From JBGANR01 sp044222225 (GTDB taxonomy: Bacteria > Actinomycetota > Actinomycetes > Mycobacteriales > Mycobacteriaceae): DNA of 64,000 nt. Under the pieces are notes generated by a model that did not search any database, was not told the origin of the DNA, and worked only from the letters and a program-made list of their open reading frames with translations. Numbering within the stretch: position 1 is the first letter of the stretch; each line of letters opens with the position of its first letter. The position numbers and the translations under genes are program-made. Where the stretch lies: the NCBI GenBank assembly GCA_044222225.1, contig JBGANR010000007.1:1-64000 (forward strand), read 5' to 3'. Shown here piece by piece: positions 45,404 through 54,170 of this stretch.

Positions 45404-45596
45404 CTCCCATCACCCCCGCGGACAGAGTACGCCCCGACTCCGACATCTCGCGGCGAGAAGAACCGGCCGCGAGCGGCCCGTGCGGCCGCGGACGTAGCGA
45501 CGAAAAAAATGTCGGTGCCCGGGTGCACCATGTCCTCCGTGGCCGTTCAACACCCACGAACCGGCCCTTGACCTCAAGTCCGCTTGACCTATCAGG
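45404..45596. promoter_or_regulatory. Divergent promoter region, Uma2 / ABC exporter
   Basis: The spacer between two divergent genes holds, on the minus strand, a hairpin GGTGC-ACCCGG-GCACC followed by ATTTTTTT (T-run complement at 45503-45509), 100 bases upstream of Uma2. It looks like an intrinsic terminator or attenuator. No other gene is supported here. Confidence 0.4.
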
Positions 45597-47522
45597 ATGG
45601 TCACCATGAGCATCGAATCGATCGCCTACAGCGCGGTCTACCGCAACGCCACCCGGCCGGAGTTCGGCGACCGCCGGCTGCGCCGGGAGATGATGGTGCG
45701 GATCTGGCGGTTCGCGCGTCCGCATCACCGCGAGATCTACGGCTACATCGCGCTGTCGGCGGTGGCGGCCGTCCTCACGGTGGCGACGCCGCTGCTCGCC
45801 GGGCGCGTCGTCGACGCCATCGTGTCAGGCACGTCCCGGTCGGCGATCCTGTGGCTCGCGGCGGCGATCGCGGGCGTCGCCATCGCCGAGGCCGGCGCCC
45901 GGATCGCGACGACGTGGGTGAGCAGCCGCCTCGGCGAGGGCACCATCGTCGACCTGCGGCGGGCGGTCTTCGACCACGTCCAGACGATGCCGGTCGCCTT
46001 CTTCACGCGGACGCGCACCGGAGCACTGGTCAGCCGGCTCAACAACGACGTCATCGGTGCTCAGCGGGCGTTCTCCGACACCCTCTCCGGCGTCGTCGCC
46101 AACCTCATCACGCTGCTGCTGACACTCGCCATCATGCTGACGCTCAGCTGGCAGATCACCCTCGCCGCGCTGCTGCTCCTGCCGGTGTTCGTCGTGCCCG
46201 CGCAGCGGATGGGCGGACGGATCGCCGAGCTCGCCCGGGAGGCGTCGCGGCTCAACGCCGTCATGAGCACGTCGATGACCGAGCGCTTCTCGGCGCCCGG
46301 CGCGACCCTCATCAAGCTGTTCGGCGACACCCGTCGCGAGTCGGCCGCATTCGCGGCGCACGCCGACGCCGTGGCGGCGATCGGCGTCCGGCGATCGATG
46401 ACGCAGGGCGTCTTCGTCACCCTGCTGACACTCGCGTCGGCCCTCGCGCTCGCGCTCGTCTACGGCATCGGCGGCGTCCTCGCCGCGGGCGGCGGCCTGG
46501 AGGCGGGCACCGTCGTGGCGATGGCATTGCTGTTGACGCGCCTGTACGCACCGCTGACGGCACTCGCCGGCGCACGAATGGAGATCATGAGCGCCGTTGT
46601 CAGCTTCGAGCGGGTCTTCGAGGTGCTCGACCTGCCGCCGCTCATCGCCGACCGGCCCGGCGCCATCGAGTTCCCCGCGCTCACCAGACGACAGGCCGAT
46701 TCCGCAGGTTCCATCTTCGCCGGGCGCTCGGCCGTCGGATTGACCTTCGACGCCGTCGACTTCACCTATCCGGGCGCCGAGCAGGTCTCCCTGGCCTCGC
46801 TCGAGGACGTCGCGCGGCTGGACGACCGGCCGCAGCGCGAGGTGCTGCACGGCGTCGACTTCCATGCGGCGCCCGGCACGACGACGGCCATCGTCGGCAG
46901 CTCAGGCGCAGGCAAGTCGACCATCGCCTCGCTCGCCACCCGGCTGTACGACGTCGACACCGGCACGATCCGCCTCGGCGACACCGATATCCGGGACGTC
47001 AGCCTCGCCTCGCTGCACCGTGCCGTCGGTCTCGTCACGCAGGACGGGCACCTGTTCCACGACACCGTCCGCGCCAACCTGCTGCTGGCCGATCCCGACG
47101 CGACCGATGACGAGCTGTGGGAGTCGCTGCGTCGCGCCCGGCTCGACCACGTCATCGCGACATTGCCGGACGGCCTCGACACCGTCGTCGGTGAGCGCGG
47201 CTACCGACTGTCCGGCGGCGAACGGCAGCGGTTGACCATCGCCCGCGTGCTGCTCACGCGGCCGGCCGTCGTCGTGCTCGACGAGGCGACGGCTCACCTC
47301 GACACCGATTCCGAGGCCGCCGTGCACGCCGCGCTCACCGAAGCGCTCACGGGACGGACGGCGATCGTCATCGCCCACCGGCTCTCGACGGTCGTCGGCG
47401 CCGACCAGATCCTCGTGCTCGAAGACGGCCGGATCGTCGAGCGCGGCACCCACCGGCAGCTCCTCGCGAAAGGCGGGCGGTACCGGGAGCTCTACGAATC
47501 CGGGCTCCGCGATCCGGCCTAA
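45597..47522 (+). CDS. ABC exporter, fused permease-ATPase
   Basis: 641 aa (638 if translation starts at the next ATG, MSIES). Type 1 exporter: six-helix ABC_membrane domain at ~40-330 (HHREIYGYIALSAVAAVLTV, FFTRTRTGALVSRLNNDV), then the nucleotide-binding domain from ~380: Walker A GSSGAGKST, Q-loop VTQDGHLF, signature LSGGERQRLTIAR, Walker B VVVLDEAT, H-loop IAHRLST. The linker carries RRQADSAGSIFAGRS (~363-377), coincident with repeat A copy 4, and a second small insertion (EQVSLASLEDVARLDD). Drug or lipid export is the general family role. Confidence 0.9.
   Translation: MVTMSIESIAYSAVYRNATRPEFGDRRLRREMMVRIWRFARPHHREIYGYIALSAVAAVLTVATPLLAGRVVDAIVSGTSRSAILWLAAAIAGVAIAEAGARIATTWVSSRLGEGTIVDLRRAVFDHVQTMPVAFFTRTRTGALVSRLNNDVIGAQRAFSDTLSGVVANLITLLLTLAIMLTLSWQITLAALLLLPVFVVPAQRMGGRIAELAREASRLNAVMSTSMTERFSAPGATLIKLFGDTRRESAAFAAHADAVAAIGVRRSMTQGVFVTLLTLASALALALVYGIGGVLAAGGGLEAGTVVAMALLLTRLYAPLTALAGARMEIMSAVVSFERVFEVLDLPPLIADRPGAIEFPALTRRQADSAGSIFAGRSAVGLTFDAVDFTYPGAEQVSLASLEDVARLDDRPQREVLHGVDFHAAPGTTTAIVGSSGAGKSTIASLATRLYDVDTGTIRLGDTDIRDVSLASLHRAVGLVTQDGHLFHDTVRANLLLADPDATDDELWESLRRARLDHVIATLPDGLDTVVGERGYRLSGGERQRLTIARVLLTRPAVVVLDEATAHLDTDSEAAVHAALTEALTGRTAIVIAHRLSTVVGADQILVLEDGRIVERGTHRQLLAKGGRYRELYESGLRDPA
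46693..46720 (+). repeat. Dispersed repeat A, diverged copy in ABC exporter
   Basis: GGCCGATTCCGCAGGTTCCA then TCTTCGCC; two or three changes from the consensus core. Read in the same frame as the thiD copy, giving ADSAGSIF against VDSASSVS. Confidence 0.6.
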
Positions 47523-47635
47523 GCCATTCTGCGGAACGCCCAGCGGGCGCTCGCGGCCCACGAACAGGCCCGGCCGGGTCACGCCGTGTGAGCCCGGGCA
47601 CCTCGACCGCCGCTCGTCCGCCCTACGATCGCCTG

Positions 47636-48016
47636 ATGACGGTTCCGCCCGATGAGACACCGCTCGTCGTCATCGGCGACGTCGTGTGCACGCAGTACGC
47701 CGTCCACACGCCGCGCGGCACGATCGCACTCTCCGACGCGCGCGTCGACATCGCCGACCTGACCCGGACGTCCCGCGACATCGCGCAGTGGGCCGTCATC
47801 GCGGCGATCCTCGGCTTCTTCGTCGTCTGCATCTTCAGCCTGCTGTTCCTCCTCATCCAGGAGGAACGCACCACCGGCTACATCCAGGTGACCGTCCGCG
47901 GGCCGGGCCTCTTCCACACCACGCAGATCGCCGTCCACAGCGCCCACGACGCCATGGACCTCCACGCCCGGGTGCGCTACGCGCAGTCGCTGACGGCGAC
48001 GCCCGGCAGCTGGTGA
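47636..48016 (+). CDS. Small single-pass membrane protein, unknown function
   Basis: 126 aa from ATG. An N-terminal beta-rich part (VVIGDVVCTQYAVHTPRGTI), one membrane helix (~55-78, AVIAAILGFFVVCIFSLLFLLI), then a short soluble domain (GYIQVTVRGPGLFHTTQIAV). Layout resembles small DUF6232-like proteins, but I cannot assign it firmly. Ends just before a long inverted repeat shared with the convergent hydrolase. Confidence 0.6.
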   Translation: MTVPPDETPLVVIGDVVCTQYAVHTPRGTIALSDARVDIADLTRTSRDIAQWAVIAAILGFFVVCIFSLLFLLIQEERTTGYIQVTVRGPGLFHTTQIAVHSAHDAMDLHARVRYAQSLTATPGSW

Positions 48017-48025
48017 CGACACCTT

Positions 48026-48096
48026 CCCAGATGTCCGTCTGAGCGTGCCGCCGCGGCGATAATCTCCTCGGCGGCCCTGTCAGACGGACATCTGGG
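48026..48096. terminator. 17-bp inverted repeat overlapping hydrolase 3' end
   Basis: Arms CCCAGATGTCCGTCTGA (48026-48042) and its exact complement (48080-48096), 37-base loop. The right arm encodes the last residues (PQMSV) and the stop codon of the convergent hydrolase. Likely bidirectional terminator. Confidence 0.7.
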
Positions 48097-49105
48097 GAGC
48101 TTCCACCGGGCCGTCGACGGCCCCCTCGGCAAGCGGCTCGTCGACGACCGGGATGTCCTCCGGCGAGCCGTCGGCGGCCAGCGCCGCACGGACGAACTTG
48201 ACGCAGATCCCGACGGCGCGGCGGCTCTCGGTCAGCAGATCGGCAGCCACCGGGAAGGCATGCGGCTGGGCACGGAACCGGTGCAGCTGCACCGCCACAC
48301 CGGCGTTCTCCAGGCGCCTGGTGAGCGTGAACATGTCCGGTTCCAGCATCTCGGCCATCGCGCTGACCAGCACCGTCGGCGGGAAGATCTCCCCGGGCAG
48401 CTCGAGCGCCGACTTGACGCCCGAGAACTCGACGGGGCCCCGATAGAACATCGGCTCCAGCCGGCGCAGCCGCCGGATGGGCAGATAGGCGTCACTCCAG
48501 CTTTTGCGGGTGCGGTCGGCGCCGATCGCGAGATCGAGGAACGGCGAGAAGCCGATGTACGCCGCCGGCCGAGGGAAGCCCTGGTCGCGCGCGGCCTCGA
48601 TGACCTTGCAACACAGGAAGCCGCCGGCCGAATCGCCGGCGACGACGACGCGTCCGACGTCCTCGCGGTCCAGCAGTTCCCGGTAGGCGGCGACGGCGTC
48701 GGCCACCGACGTCCCGACGCCGTAGCCGGGAAGCTGACGGTAGTCGAGCGAGTAGACCTCGACGCCGAGCCGATCGGCGAGCATCTGCGTCACCCGCAGG
48801 TGCGATTCGGGACTCCCCGAAATGAAAGCACCGCCGTGCAGGTAGAGGACGACGACGTCGTCGGCGACCGCCGGCCGCGCAGCCTTGGGCCGCGGCCGGT
48901 TGCGAACCGTGCGCTGCCCGCCGAGGACGAGCGCGTCCACGGGCAGCCGCAGTCGCTTCCACACCGCCGCGTTGGTGCGATGGAGCACACGGAGTCCGCG
49001 GTCGCTGACGGGCCACGTCTGCAGCAGTGGCTTGGCGCCCACCATGAGCCCGGCGTAACGCGCGTATGCCCCCGGCGCGACCTTACGATGATCCACGATC
49101 GCCAT
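48080..49105 (-). CDS. Alpha/beta hydrolase (HSL-like esterase/lipase)
   Basis: 341 aa from ATG with AAAGGA upstream. Hormone-sensitive-lipase family: oxyanion motif YLHGGAFISG, nucleophile VVAGDSAGGFL (Ser), Asp region in LVSAMAEMLEPD, and catalytic His in RAQPHAFPV. Likely a carboxylesterase on acyl lipids or xenobiotics. Divergent from the large synthetase gene with ~175 bp between; a functional link is possible but unproven. Confidence 0.88.
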   Translation of the reverse strand: MAIVDHRKVAPGAYARYAGLMVGAKPLLQTWPVSDRGLRVLHRTNAAVWKRLRLPVDALVLGGQRTVRNRPRPKAARPAVADDVVVLYLHGGAFISGSPESHLRVTQMLADRLGVEVYSLDYRQLPGYGVGTSVADAVAAYRELLDREDVGRVVVAGDSAGGFLCCKVIEAARDQGFPRPAAYIGFSPFLDLAIGADRTRKSWSDAYLPIRRLRRLEPMFYRGPVEFSGVKSALELPGEIFPPTVLVSAMAEMLEPDMFTLTRRLENAGVAVQLHRFRAQPHAFPVAADLLTESRRAVGICVKFVRAALAADGSPEDIPVVDEPLAEGAVDGPVEAPQMSV

Positions 49106-49281
49106 CGATCTGATCCTTTCTCGGGCGGCCGAAACCGTTCCGGCCACCTCATGCACTGGTCCCGGCCTGTGCCGGGCCCGTTCACGCCCCAGTCGACGAA
49201 CGTACATCGCCCGGTCATCCGCCTCGCCGGACGGCGCGACGTGACACCGCATCGACCCTCCGGTGCTGCGAAGATGGTCCG

Positions 49282-52200
49282 GTGAACGAGGACATCACCG
49301 CGGCCGAGCCGCTGAGGGCGACCGAGCCGGCTCCGGCTTCGCGGACTCCGGCAGGCTCACCGGCGATCCCGTCCGTGCCACCGCAGTTCCTGCTGTCGTC
49401 GAACGCCCCGCCGCCGCGCACGCTCATCGACATTCTGCGCGACGTCGCCGCCCGGCATCCTGACGCAACGGCCATCGACGACGGCGAGAATCCCCTCACC
49501 TACGCCGAGGTCATGGCGTCGATCACCGAGAGCGCTCGATGGTTGGCCGATCACGGCATCGGCCGCGGTGACCGCGTCGGCGTCCGGATGCCGTCCGGAT
49601 CGCGCGATCTCTACCTGGCCATCCTCTCGACGCTCGCCGCCGGTGCGGCGTACGTCCCCGTCGACGTCGACGACCCGGACGAGCGGGCGCGGCTCGTGTT
49701 CGGTGAGGCCCGCGTCGCGGGCGTTCTCACCGCCGACGGGCTGGTGATGCGGCGCGACGCCACCCCAGGTGTGGCAGAACTCCCGACGGTCGACGATGAC
49801 GCCTGGATCATCTTCACCTCTGGCTCCACCGGCACCCCGAAGGGCGTCGCGGTCAGCCACCGCAACGCCGCGGCGTTCGTCGACGCCGAGTCCCGACTGT
49901 TTCTGCAGGAGGAGCCGATCGGCCCGCACGATCGTGTGCTCGCCGGGCTGTCGGTCGCCTTCGACGCGTCCTGCGAGGAGATGTGGCTGGCCTGGGCACA
50001 CGGGGCCTGCCTCGTGCCGGCGCCGCGAGCGCTCGTCCGCAGCGGCATGGACCTCGGACCGTGGCTCGTCTCGCGGAACATCACGATCGTCTCGACGGTC
50101 CCGACACTCGCCTCGCTGTGGCCGGCTCAAGCACTCGAATCGGTGCGGCTGCTCATCTTCGGCGGCGAGGCCTGCCCGCCCGAGCTGGGCGAACGCCTCG
50201 CCGTCGACGGCCGCGAGGTGTGGAACACCTACGGCCCGACGGAGGCGACGGTCGTCGCGTGCGGCGCGCGGCTGACGGGCGCGGGCCCGGTGCGCATCGG
50301 CCTGCCGCTGCAAGGCTGGGACCTCGTCGTCGTCGACGCGGCGGGTGAGCCGGTCGCCGTCGGCGAGACGGGCGAACTCGTCATCGGCGGCGTCGGCCTG
50401 GCCCGGTATCTCGATCCGGCCAAGGACGCCGAGAAGTACGCGCCGCTGCCGTCACTGGGCTGGGAGCGCGCCTACCGCAGCGGCGATCTCGTCGTCCTCG
50501 AAGAGGACGGCCTCGTCTTCGCGGGCCGGGCCGACGACCAGGTGAAGGTCGGCGGCCGGCGCATCGAGCTCGGCGAGGTCGACACCGCGCTCGCCAACCT
50601 GCCGGGCGTCGGCGGGGCCGCCGCGGCCGTCCGCAAGAGCGCCGCGGGAAACACGCTGCTCATCGGCTATCTCGTCTCCACCGACCCCGACTTCGACGTC
50701 GCCGCCGCGCACAAGACACTCGCCGAACAACTGCCCGCCGCACTCGTCCCACGGCTCGCGCTCATCGACGAGCTGCCGACGCGCACGTCCGGCAAGGTCG
50801 ACCGCAATGCCCTGCCCTGGCCGCTGCCGGGCGCCGACACGCCGGCCCCCGGCCTCTCGGGCACCGCCGCCTGGCTCGCCGAGAAATGGCAGGCCGTGCT
50901 CGGCACGCCGGCCTCCGGCGCGGACGCCGACTTCTTCGCCGACGGCGGCACGTCGCTCGCCGCGGCGCAGCTCGTCAACGCGATCCGCGAGCGCCACCCG
51001 GCGTTCACCGTCGCCGACCTCTACGACACACCCCGCCTCGGCGCGCTCGCCGACGCCCTCGACGACGAGGACCCCGACGACACCCCCGTCGTCATGGAAC
51101 GCCACGTCGACCCGCTCAAACTCAGGACCGGAACCCTGCAGCTCATCGCAGGGATCCCGCTCGCGACGCTCACCGGCATGCAATGGGTGACGTGGCTCGC
51201 CGTCGCGAACAACGTGCTCGCCCGGTACTCGGACCTGCCCTGGCTGCACCCCGTCAGCTGGTGGGTCGTGCTCGTCATGTTCCTCGTGTTCGTCACCCCC
51301 GTCGGCCGCATGGTCATCGCGACGATCGGTGCGCGCAGCGTGCTCGCCGGCGTGCGGCCCGGCGTCTACCCGCGCGGCGGCGTCACGCATTTCCGGCTGT
51401 GGCTGGCCGAGCGGCTGACCGAGGCCAGCGGCGCCGCGAACCTCTCCGGGGCGCCGTGGATGATCCATTTCGCCCGCGCGCTCGGCGCCGACATCGGCCA
51501 AGGCGTCGACCTGCACACGCTGCCGCCGGTGACGGGCATGCTCACCGTCGGCGACGGCGCGTCCGTCGAACCGGAGGTCGACCTCACCGGCTGGTGGATC
51601 GACGGCGACGAGCTGCACCTCGGCGCCATCGAGATCGGCGCGGGCGCGTCCATCGGCGCGCGCTCGACGCTGCTGCCCGGCGCGCGCGTCGGCGCCGGGG
51701 CGGAGGTCGCGCCCGGCTCGGCCGTCATCGGCCGGGTGAAGAAGGGTCGGCTCTGGGCCGGATCACCGGCCGTGCCGACCGGCAAGGCCGAGCATCCCTG
51801 GCCTGCGCAGCGGCCGCCGCGGCGTCCGCTCTGGGTGCCGGTGTACGGCGTCACGTCATTGCTGTTGGCGGCGTTGCCGCTGGTCGCACTCGGCTGCGGG
51901 CTGGCCGTCATCGCGTGGGGCGTCGGCGACGCGCCGCGGCTGCGCGACGTCGCCATCCGCGGCCTGGCCTGGACGCCCGCCGCCACGCTGGTGGCGATCG
52001 CCGTGTTCGCGCTGACGACGCTCGTGTGCGTCCGGCTCCTCTCGATCGGGTTGCGCAAGGGCTACCACCCCGTCCGCAGCCGCACCGGCTGGCAGGTGTG
52101 GGCCACCGAACGCCTCATGGACCTGGCCCGCACCTATCTGTTCCCGCTGTACGCCAGCCTGCTGACGCCGGTGTGGTTCCGGTTGCTCGGCGCGCGGATC

Positions 52201-53223
52201 GGCAAGGGCACCGAGATCTCGACGGCGCTCGTGCTGCCCAAGTTCACCACCGTCGGCGACGGCGCGTTCCTCGCCGACGACACGATGGTGGCCTCCTACG
52301 AGCTCGGCGGCGGCTGGATGCACATCGACGAGGCGAAGGTCGGCAAGCGCGCCTTCCTCGGAAACTCCGGGATGACCGGCCCCGGCCGCAAGGTGCCCAA
52401 GAACAGCCTCGTGGCCGTGCTGTCGGCGACGCCGGAGAACGCCAAGAGCGGCACGAGCTGGCTCGGCAGCCCCCCGGTGCGACTGCGCCGCGCGACGACG
52501 ACCACCGACGCCGAGCGCACGTTCGACCCGCCGACCAAGCTCAAGGTCGCCCGCGCCTGCATCGAGACGCTCCGCCTCATCCCCGTCATGGTGTCCGTCG
52601 GGCTCGGCCTCTTCACCATGCTCGGGCTGCAGTACGTCGTCGATCGGGTCGGGCCGACCGTCGGCTGGTGGGTCGCCGCGCTCGTCTCCGGACTCGTGCT
52701 GCTCACCGCGGGCGCGATGGCCTGCGGGATCGCCGCCGCGGCGAAATGGCTGGTCGTCGGCAGGATTCCCGCCACCGAGCACCCGCTGTGGAGCTCCTTC
52801 GTCTGGCGCAACGAGCTTTCGGACGCCTTCGTCGAGACCGTCGCCGCGCCGTGGTTCGCCAACGCCGCGGCCGGGACGCCGGTGCTCAACCTGTGGCTGC
52901 GGCTGCTCGGGGCGAAGATCGGCAAAGGCGTCTGGTGCGAGACGTACTGGCTGCCCGAGGCCGACCTCGTCACCCTCGGCGACGGCGCGACCGTCTCGCG
53001 CGGCTGCGTCGTGCAGACCCACCTGTTCCACGACCGGATCATGGCGATGGACACCGTCGTCCTCGGCCCGGGCGCCACCCTCGGCCCGCACTGCGTCGCG
53101 CTGCCGGCCTCGGAGATCGGCGCGGGCGCGACCGTCGGCCCGGCGTCGCTCGTCATGCGCGGCGACGTCGTCCCGCCGCACACCCGCTGGCAGGGCAACC
53201 CGATCGCGCCCTGGCGGGAGTGA
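49282..53223 (+). CDS. Pls/PosA-type membrane nonribosomal peptide synthetase
   Basis: 1313 aa. Adenylation domain ~45-520 (IIFTSGSTGTPKGV, AFDASCEEMWLAWAHGACLV, NTYGPTEATVVACG, YRSGDLV, RTSGKVDRNALP); carrier domain ~530-600 with the phosphopantetheine Ser558 in FFADGGTSLAAAQLV; then six membrane helices in three pairs (~635-700, ~855-930, ~1105-1165) separated by left-handed beta-helix/hexapeptide-type soluble domains (VTLGDGATVSRGCVV, GAGATVGPASLVMRGD). This is the architecture of epsilon-poly-lysine synthetase and relatives that make amino-acid homopolymers or oligomers at the membrane. No condensation or thioesterase domain is visible. The amino acid used is not predicted with confidence. 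Confidence 0.9.
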   Translation: MNEDITAAEPLRATEPAPASRTPAGSPAIPSVPPQFLLSSNAPPPRTLIDILRDVAARHPDATAIDDGENPLTYAEVMASITESARWLADHGIGRGDRVGVRMPSGSRDLYLAILSTLAAGAAYVPVDVDDPDERARLVFGEARVAGVLTADGLVMRRDATPGVAELPTVDDDAWIIFTSGSTGTPKGVAVSHRNAAAFVDAESRLFLQEEPIGPHDRVLAGLSVAFDASCEEMWLAWAHGACLVPAPRALVRSGMDLGPWLVSRNITIVSTVPTLASLWPAQALESVRLLIFGGEACPPELGERLAVDGREVWNTYGPTEATVVACGARLTGAGPVRIGLPLQGWDLVVVDAAGEPVAVGETGELVIGGVGLARYLDPAKDAEKYAPLPSLGWERAYRSGDLVVLEEDGLVFAGRADDQVKVGGRRIELGEVDTALANLPGVGGAAAAVRKSAAGNTLLIGYLVSTDPDFDVAAAHKTLAEQLPAALVPRLALIDELPTRTSGKVDRNALPWPLPGADTPAPGLSGTAAWLAEKWQAVLGTPASGADADFFADGGTSLAAAQLVNAIRERHPAFTVADLYDTPRLGALADALDDEDPDDTPVVMERHVDPLKLRTGTLQLIAGIPLATLTGMQWVTWLAVANNVLARYSDLPWLHPVSWWVVLVMFLVFVTPVGRMVIATIGARSVLAGVRPGVYPRGGVTHFRLWLAERLTEASGAANLSGAPWMIHFARALGADIGQGVDLHTLPPVTGMLTVGDGASVEPEVDLTGWWIDGDELHLGAIEIGAGASIGARSTLLPGARVGAGAEVAPGSAVIGRVKKGRLWAGSPAVPTGKAEHPWPAQRPPRRPLWVPVYGVTSLLLAALPLVALGCGLAVIAWGVGDAPRLRDVAIRGLAWTPAATLVAIAVFALTTLVCVRLLSIGLRKGYHPVRSRTGWQVWATERLMDLARTYLFPLYASLLTPVWFRLLGARIGKGTEISTALVLPKFTTVGDGAFLADDTMVASYELGGGWMHIDEAKVGKRAFLGNSGMTGPGRKVPKNSLVAVLSATPENAKSGTSWLGSPPVRLRRATTTTDAERTFDPPTKLKVARACIETLRLIPVMVSVGLGLFTMLGLQYVVDRVGPTVGWWVAALVSGLVLLTAGAMACGIAAAAKWLVVGRIPATEHPLWSSFVWRNELSDAFVETVAAPWFANAAAGTPVLNLWLRLLGAKIGKGVWCETYWLPEADLVTLGDGATVSRGCVVQTHLFHDRIMAMDTVVLGPGATLGPHCVALPASEIGAGATVGPASLVMRGDVVPPHTRWQGNPIAPWRE

Positions 53224-53309
53224 CGGCCGGCGCGATCCCCGCCCGATCGGGCAGCGCTGAGCGCCGAACGGGCTTGCCGCCGACGTCCGCGCGGCCGAGG
53301 ATTCTCGGC

Positions 53310-54071
53310 ATGGACACCGAGACCCGGCAGGCGCGGATCCTCGAGATCGCCCGCGCCGACGGCCGTGTCCAGGTCGCCGCGCTGGCGTCGGACCTGGATG
53401 TGGCCGTCGAGACGATCCGGCGGGACCTGCGCGCGCTCGCCGATCGCGGGGTGCTGCGCCGGACACACGGCGGCGCGGTCGCAGTGGAGGGCGTCGGCTA
53501 CGAATCGGGCGTCGAGTACCGCTCGCAGGCGTTCGTCGCGGAGAAGCGGCGCATCGCGGAGGCCGCCGCGGGCCTGCTCCGCGGCGCCGAGACCGTCTAC
53601 ATCGACGAGGGGTTCACGCCCCGGCTCGTCGCGGAAGGGCTCACCACCGACGGCGGGCTGACGGTGGTCACATCGTCATTACTCGCAGCTCAGGCCCTCG
53701 CCGACGATCCCCGGGTCACGGTGCTGCTGCTCGGCGGCCGGATGCGCGGTCGCACCCTCGCGACCGTCGATCACTGGGCGCTGCGCATGCTCGCCGACCT
53801 CGTCATCGACGTCGCCTACCTCGGTGCCAACGGCGTCTCGCGTGACCGCGGACTGACGACGCCCGACCCCGCGGTGGCCGCCGTCAAACAGGCGGTCGTG
53901 GCGCAGTCGCGCCGGCGGGTGTTCGTCGGGACGCACACGAAGTTCGGCGCCACGAGCTTCTGCCGGTTCGGCGACGTCGCCGACTTCGAGACGCTGGTGA
54001 CCGGCACCGAGCTCTCGGCACGGGAGGCGGCGCGCTACGAGGCGCTGGGACCGCGGGTCCTGCGGGCGTGA
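53310..54071 (+). CDS. DeoR family transcriptional regulator
   Basis: 253 aa. Complete DeoR HTH at ~5-58 (RQARILEIARADGRVQVAAL, LDVAVETIRRDLRALADRGVLRRTHGGA) and the DeoRC sugar-phosphate-sensing domain (~75-235, YIDEGFTPRLVAEGL, LLLGGRMRGRTLATVDHWAL, LGANGVSRDRGLTTPDP, VGTHTKFGATSFCRFGDV). Lies 99 bp before the mannitol dehydrogenase gene on the same strand and is its probable regulator. Confidence 0.93.
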   Translation: MDTETRQARILEIARADGRVQVAALASDLDVAVETIRRDLRALADRGVLRRTHGGAVAVEGVGYESGVEYRSQAFVAEKRRIAEAAAGLLRGAETVYIDEGFTPRLVAEGLTTDGGLTVVTSSLLAAQALADDPRVTVLLLGGRMRGRTLATVDHWALRMLADLVIDVAYLGANGVSRDRGLTTPDPAVAAVKQAVVAQSRRRVFVGTHTKFGATSFCRFGDVADFETLVTGTELSAREAARYEALGPRVLRA

Positions 54072-54170
54072 ACCGGGCACCACTCGGGCACGGCCGCACG
54101 CGAAACGGGCTCGGATGATGCGCACATCGTCTCTAGGCTCGAACCACCGACCTCGACTCCCAGGAGCCCC

